DNA of 7,627 bases from an uncultured Hymenobacter sp. (lineage in GTDB: Bacteria; Bacteroidota; Bacteroidia; Cytophagales; Hymenobacteraceae), in NCBI GenBank assembly GCA_937871705.1, contig CALMOO010000424.1, positions 1-7,627 of the forward strand. Direction: 5' to 3'. Each line of letters opens with the position of its first letter. The first letter of the stretch is position 1. This document shows positions 7,200 through 7,627 of this stretch, piece after piece. Below the pieces are notes generated by a model that was not told the origin of the DNA, ran no database searches, and saw nothing but the letters and a program-made list of their open reading frames with translations. The position numbers were made by a program, and so were the translations under genes.

Positions 7200-7627
7200 G
7201 TGTCTTCGACTATTATCTATTTAGTGCGCCTGCTGGTTGGGTTGGGCGGCGGCTTGTTGGTTATCATCACCGTATCGGCGGCTATTCGCTCGTTTGTGCT
7301 GCCGCGCAACGAGTCGGTGCGGCTCAATGCCTTTGTATTTGGGGGGGTAAGGGCGTTGTTCGACTTCGCGGCGCGGCGGTCCAACACCTTCGCGCGGCGC
7401 GACCGCATCTTGGCGCACTATGCGCCGGTGGCACTGGTGGCGCTGCCAATTGGCTGGCTCGGGCTGGTGGCCGTCGGCTACACTGGCATTTACTGGGCAA
7501 TAGGCATCGACAGCTGGACCAAAAGCTACGAGCTGAGTGGCAGCTCGCTGCTCACGCTGGGCACCACGCCGGCGAGTGGCTTGTTAATCAACATGCTGTC
7601 TTATTCCGAGGCTACGCTGGGCCTGCT
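7200..7627 (+). CDS. Ion-channel-like integral membrane protein, 3' end outside window
   Basis: A GTG at 7200 opens 142 codons with no stop before the right edge. The protein shows a first membrane helix (about 7-29, LVRLLVGLGGGLLVIITVSA), a basic cytoplasmic-type stretch rich in Arg (30-72, including FAARRSNTFARRDR), a second helix (about 74-102, APVALVALPIGWLGLVAVGY) and a segment SGSSLLTLGTT (113-123). The position and Ser/Thr content of that segment recall the pore loop of two-helix ion channels. I recall similar uncharacterised membrane proteins in other bacteria with a GSSLxTLG signature, often labelled potassium-channel-like. The canonical TVGYG filter is absent, so ion selectivity cannot be stated. 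The GTG start is chosen because no ATG lies in this frame before the first helix; it is 32 bp after lutB, so co-transcription is likely. Codon use resembles its neighbours. Confidence 0.75.
   Translation, partial: MSSTIIYLVRLLVGLGGGLLVIITVSAAIRSFVLPRNESVRLNAFVFGGVRALFDFAARRSNTFARRDRILAHYAPVALVALPIGWLGLVAVGYTGIYWAIGIDSWTKSYELSGSSLLTLGTTPASGLLINMLSYSEATLGL

Larger units (their letters stand above)
79..7349. repeat. Dispersed word GGGGGTA(G/A): ten copies across the window
   Basis: Plus-strand copies are at 1354-1360, 3920-3926, 4832-4839, 6023-6031, 6424-6432 and 7341-7349. Minus-strand copies are at 79-86, 974-980, 1570-1577 and 1592-1598. The G-run is 5 to 7 long; TA is followed by G in eight copies and A in two. 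Nine of ten lie on the coding strand of their gene (the exception is 1354-1360). The coordinates span the first to last copy; the intervening DNA is not repetitive. Shorter GGGGTA copies are at 2273, 2544 and 3956 on the plus strand. Confidence 0.7.

Overview
The window looks like chromosomal DNA of a GC-rich member of the Bacteroidota, most likely a Hymenobacter-type Cytophagales bacterium. The clues are GC-rich codon use, candidate promoters of the Bacteroidota TAnnTTTG type, few Shine-Dalgarno sites, and protein families with the Bacteroidota flavour: a lipoprotein RND adaptor with a tetR-tolC-adaptor gene order, and an M28 peptidase with a PA-like insert. The genus is an inference from style, not from a marker gene. 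I saw no RNA gene, CRISPR array, IS element or attachment site.

Left third (minus strand, transcribed leftward from about 3190): a TetR-family regulator (2558-3172), a TolC-family outer-membrane channel (833-2506) and the first 258 codons of an RND-type periplasmic adaptor lipoprotein (1-775, running off the left edge). This is a self-regulated tripartite efflux operon; the inner-membrane RND pump is expected just outside the window. A perfect 7-bp inverted repeat spanning 28 bp overlaps the tetR promoter and is the best operator candidate. A hairpin followed by a T-run lies between tolC and the adaptor gene and could act as a partial terminator.

Middle: a 310-bp divergent intergenic region (3173-3482), GC-richer near its middle and AT-rich at 3341-3420, separates the efflux operon from rightward genes. 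It holds the operator, promoter candidates on both strands and two short palindromes.

Right two thirds (plus strand): ispF (3483-3962, MEP isoprenoid pathway), a secreted M28 zinc peptidase with a complete metal-ligand set (4035-5711), a LutB-family iron-sulfur protein (5794-7167) and the start of a membrane protein resembling a two-helix ion-channel pore (7200-7627, cut by the right edge). These genes are co-directional with gaps of 32-82 bp and could share transcripts, but they do not form an obvious single pathway.

The most unusual DNA-level signal is a dispersed word, GGGGGTA followed mainly by G. It occurs ten times in 7.6 kb, nine times on the coding strand of its gene, and in two different codon frames. 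That suggests selection or bias on the DNA word itself rather than on a peptide. No clearly new multi-gene system is visible.
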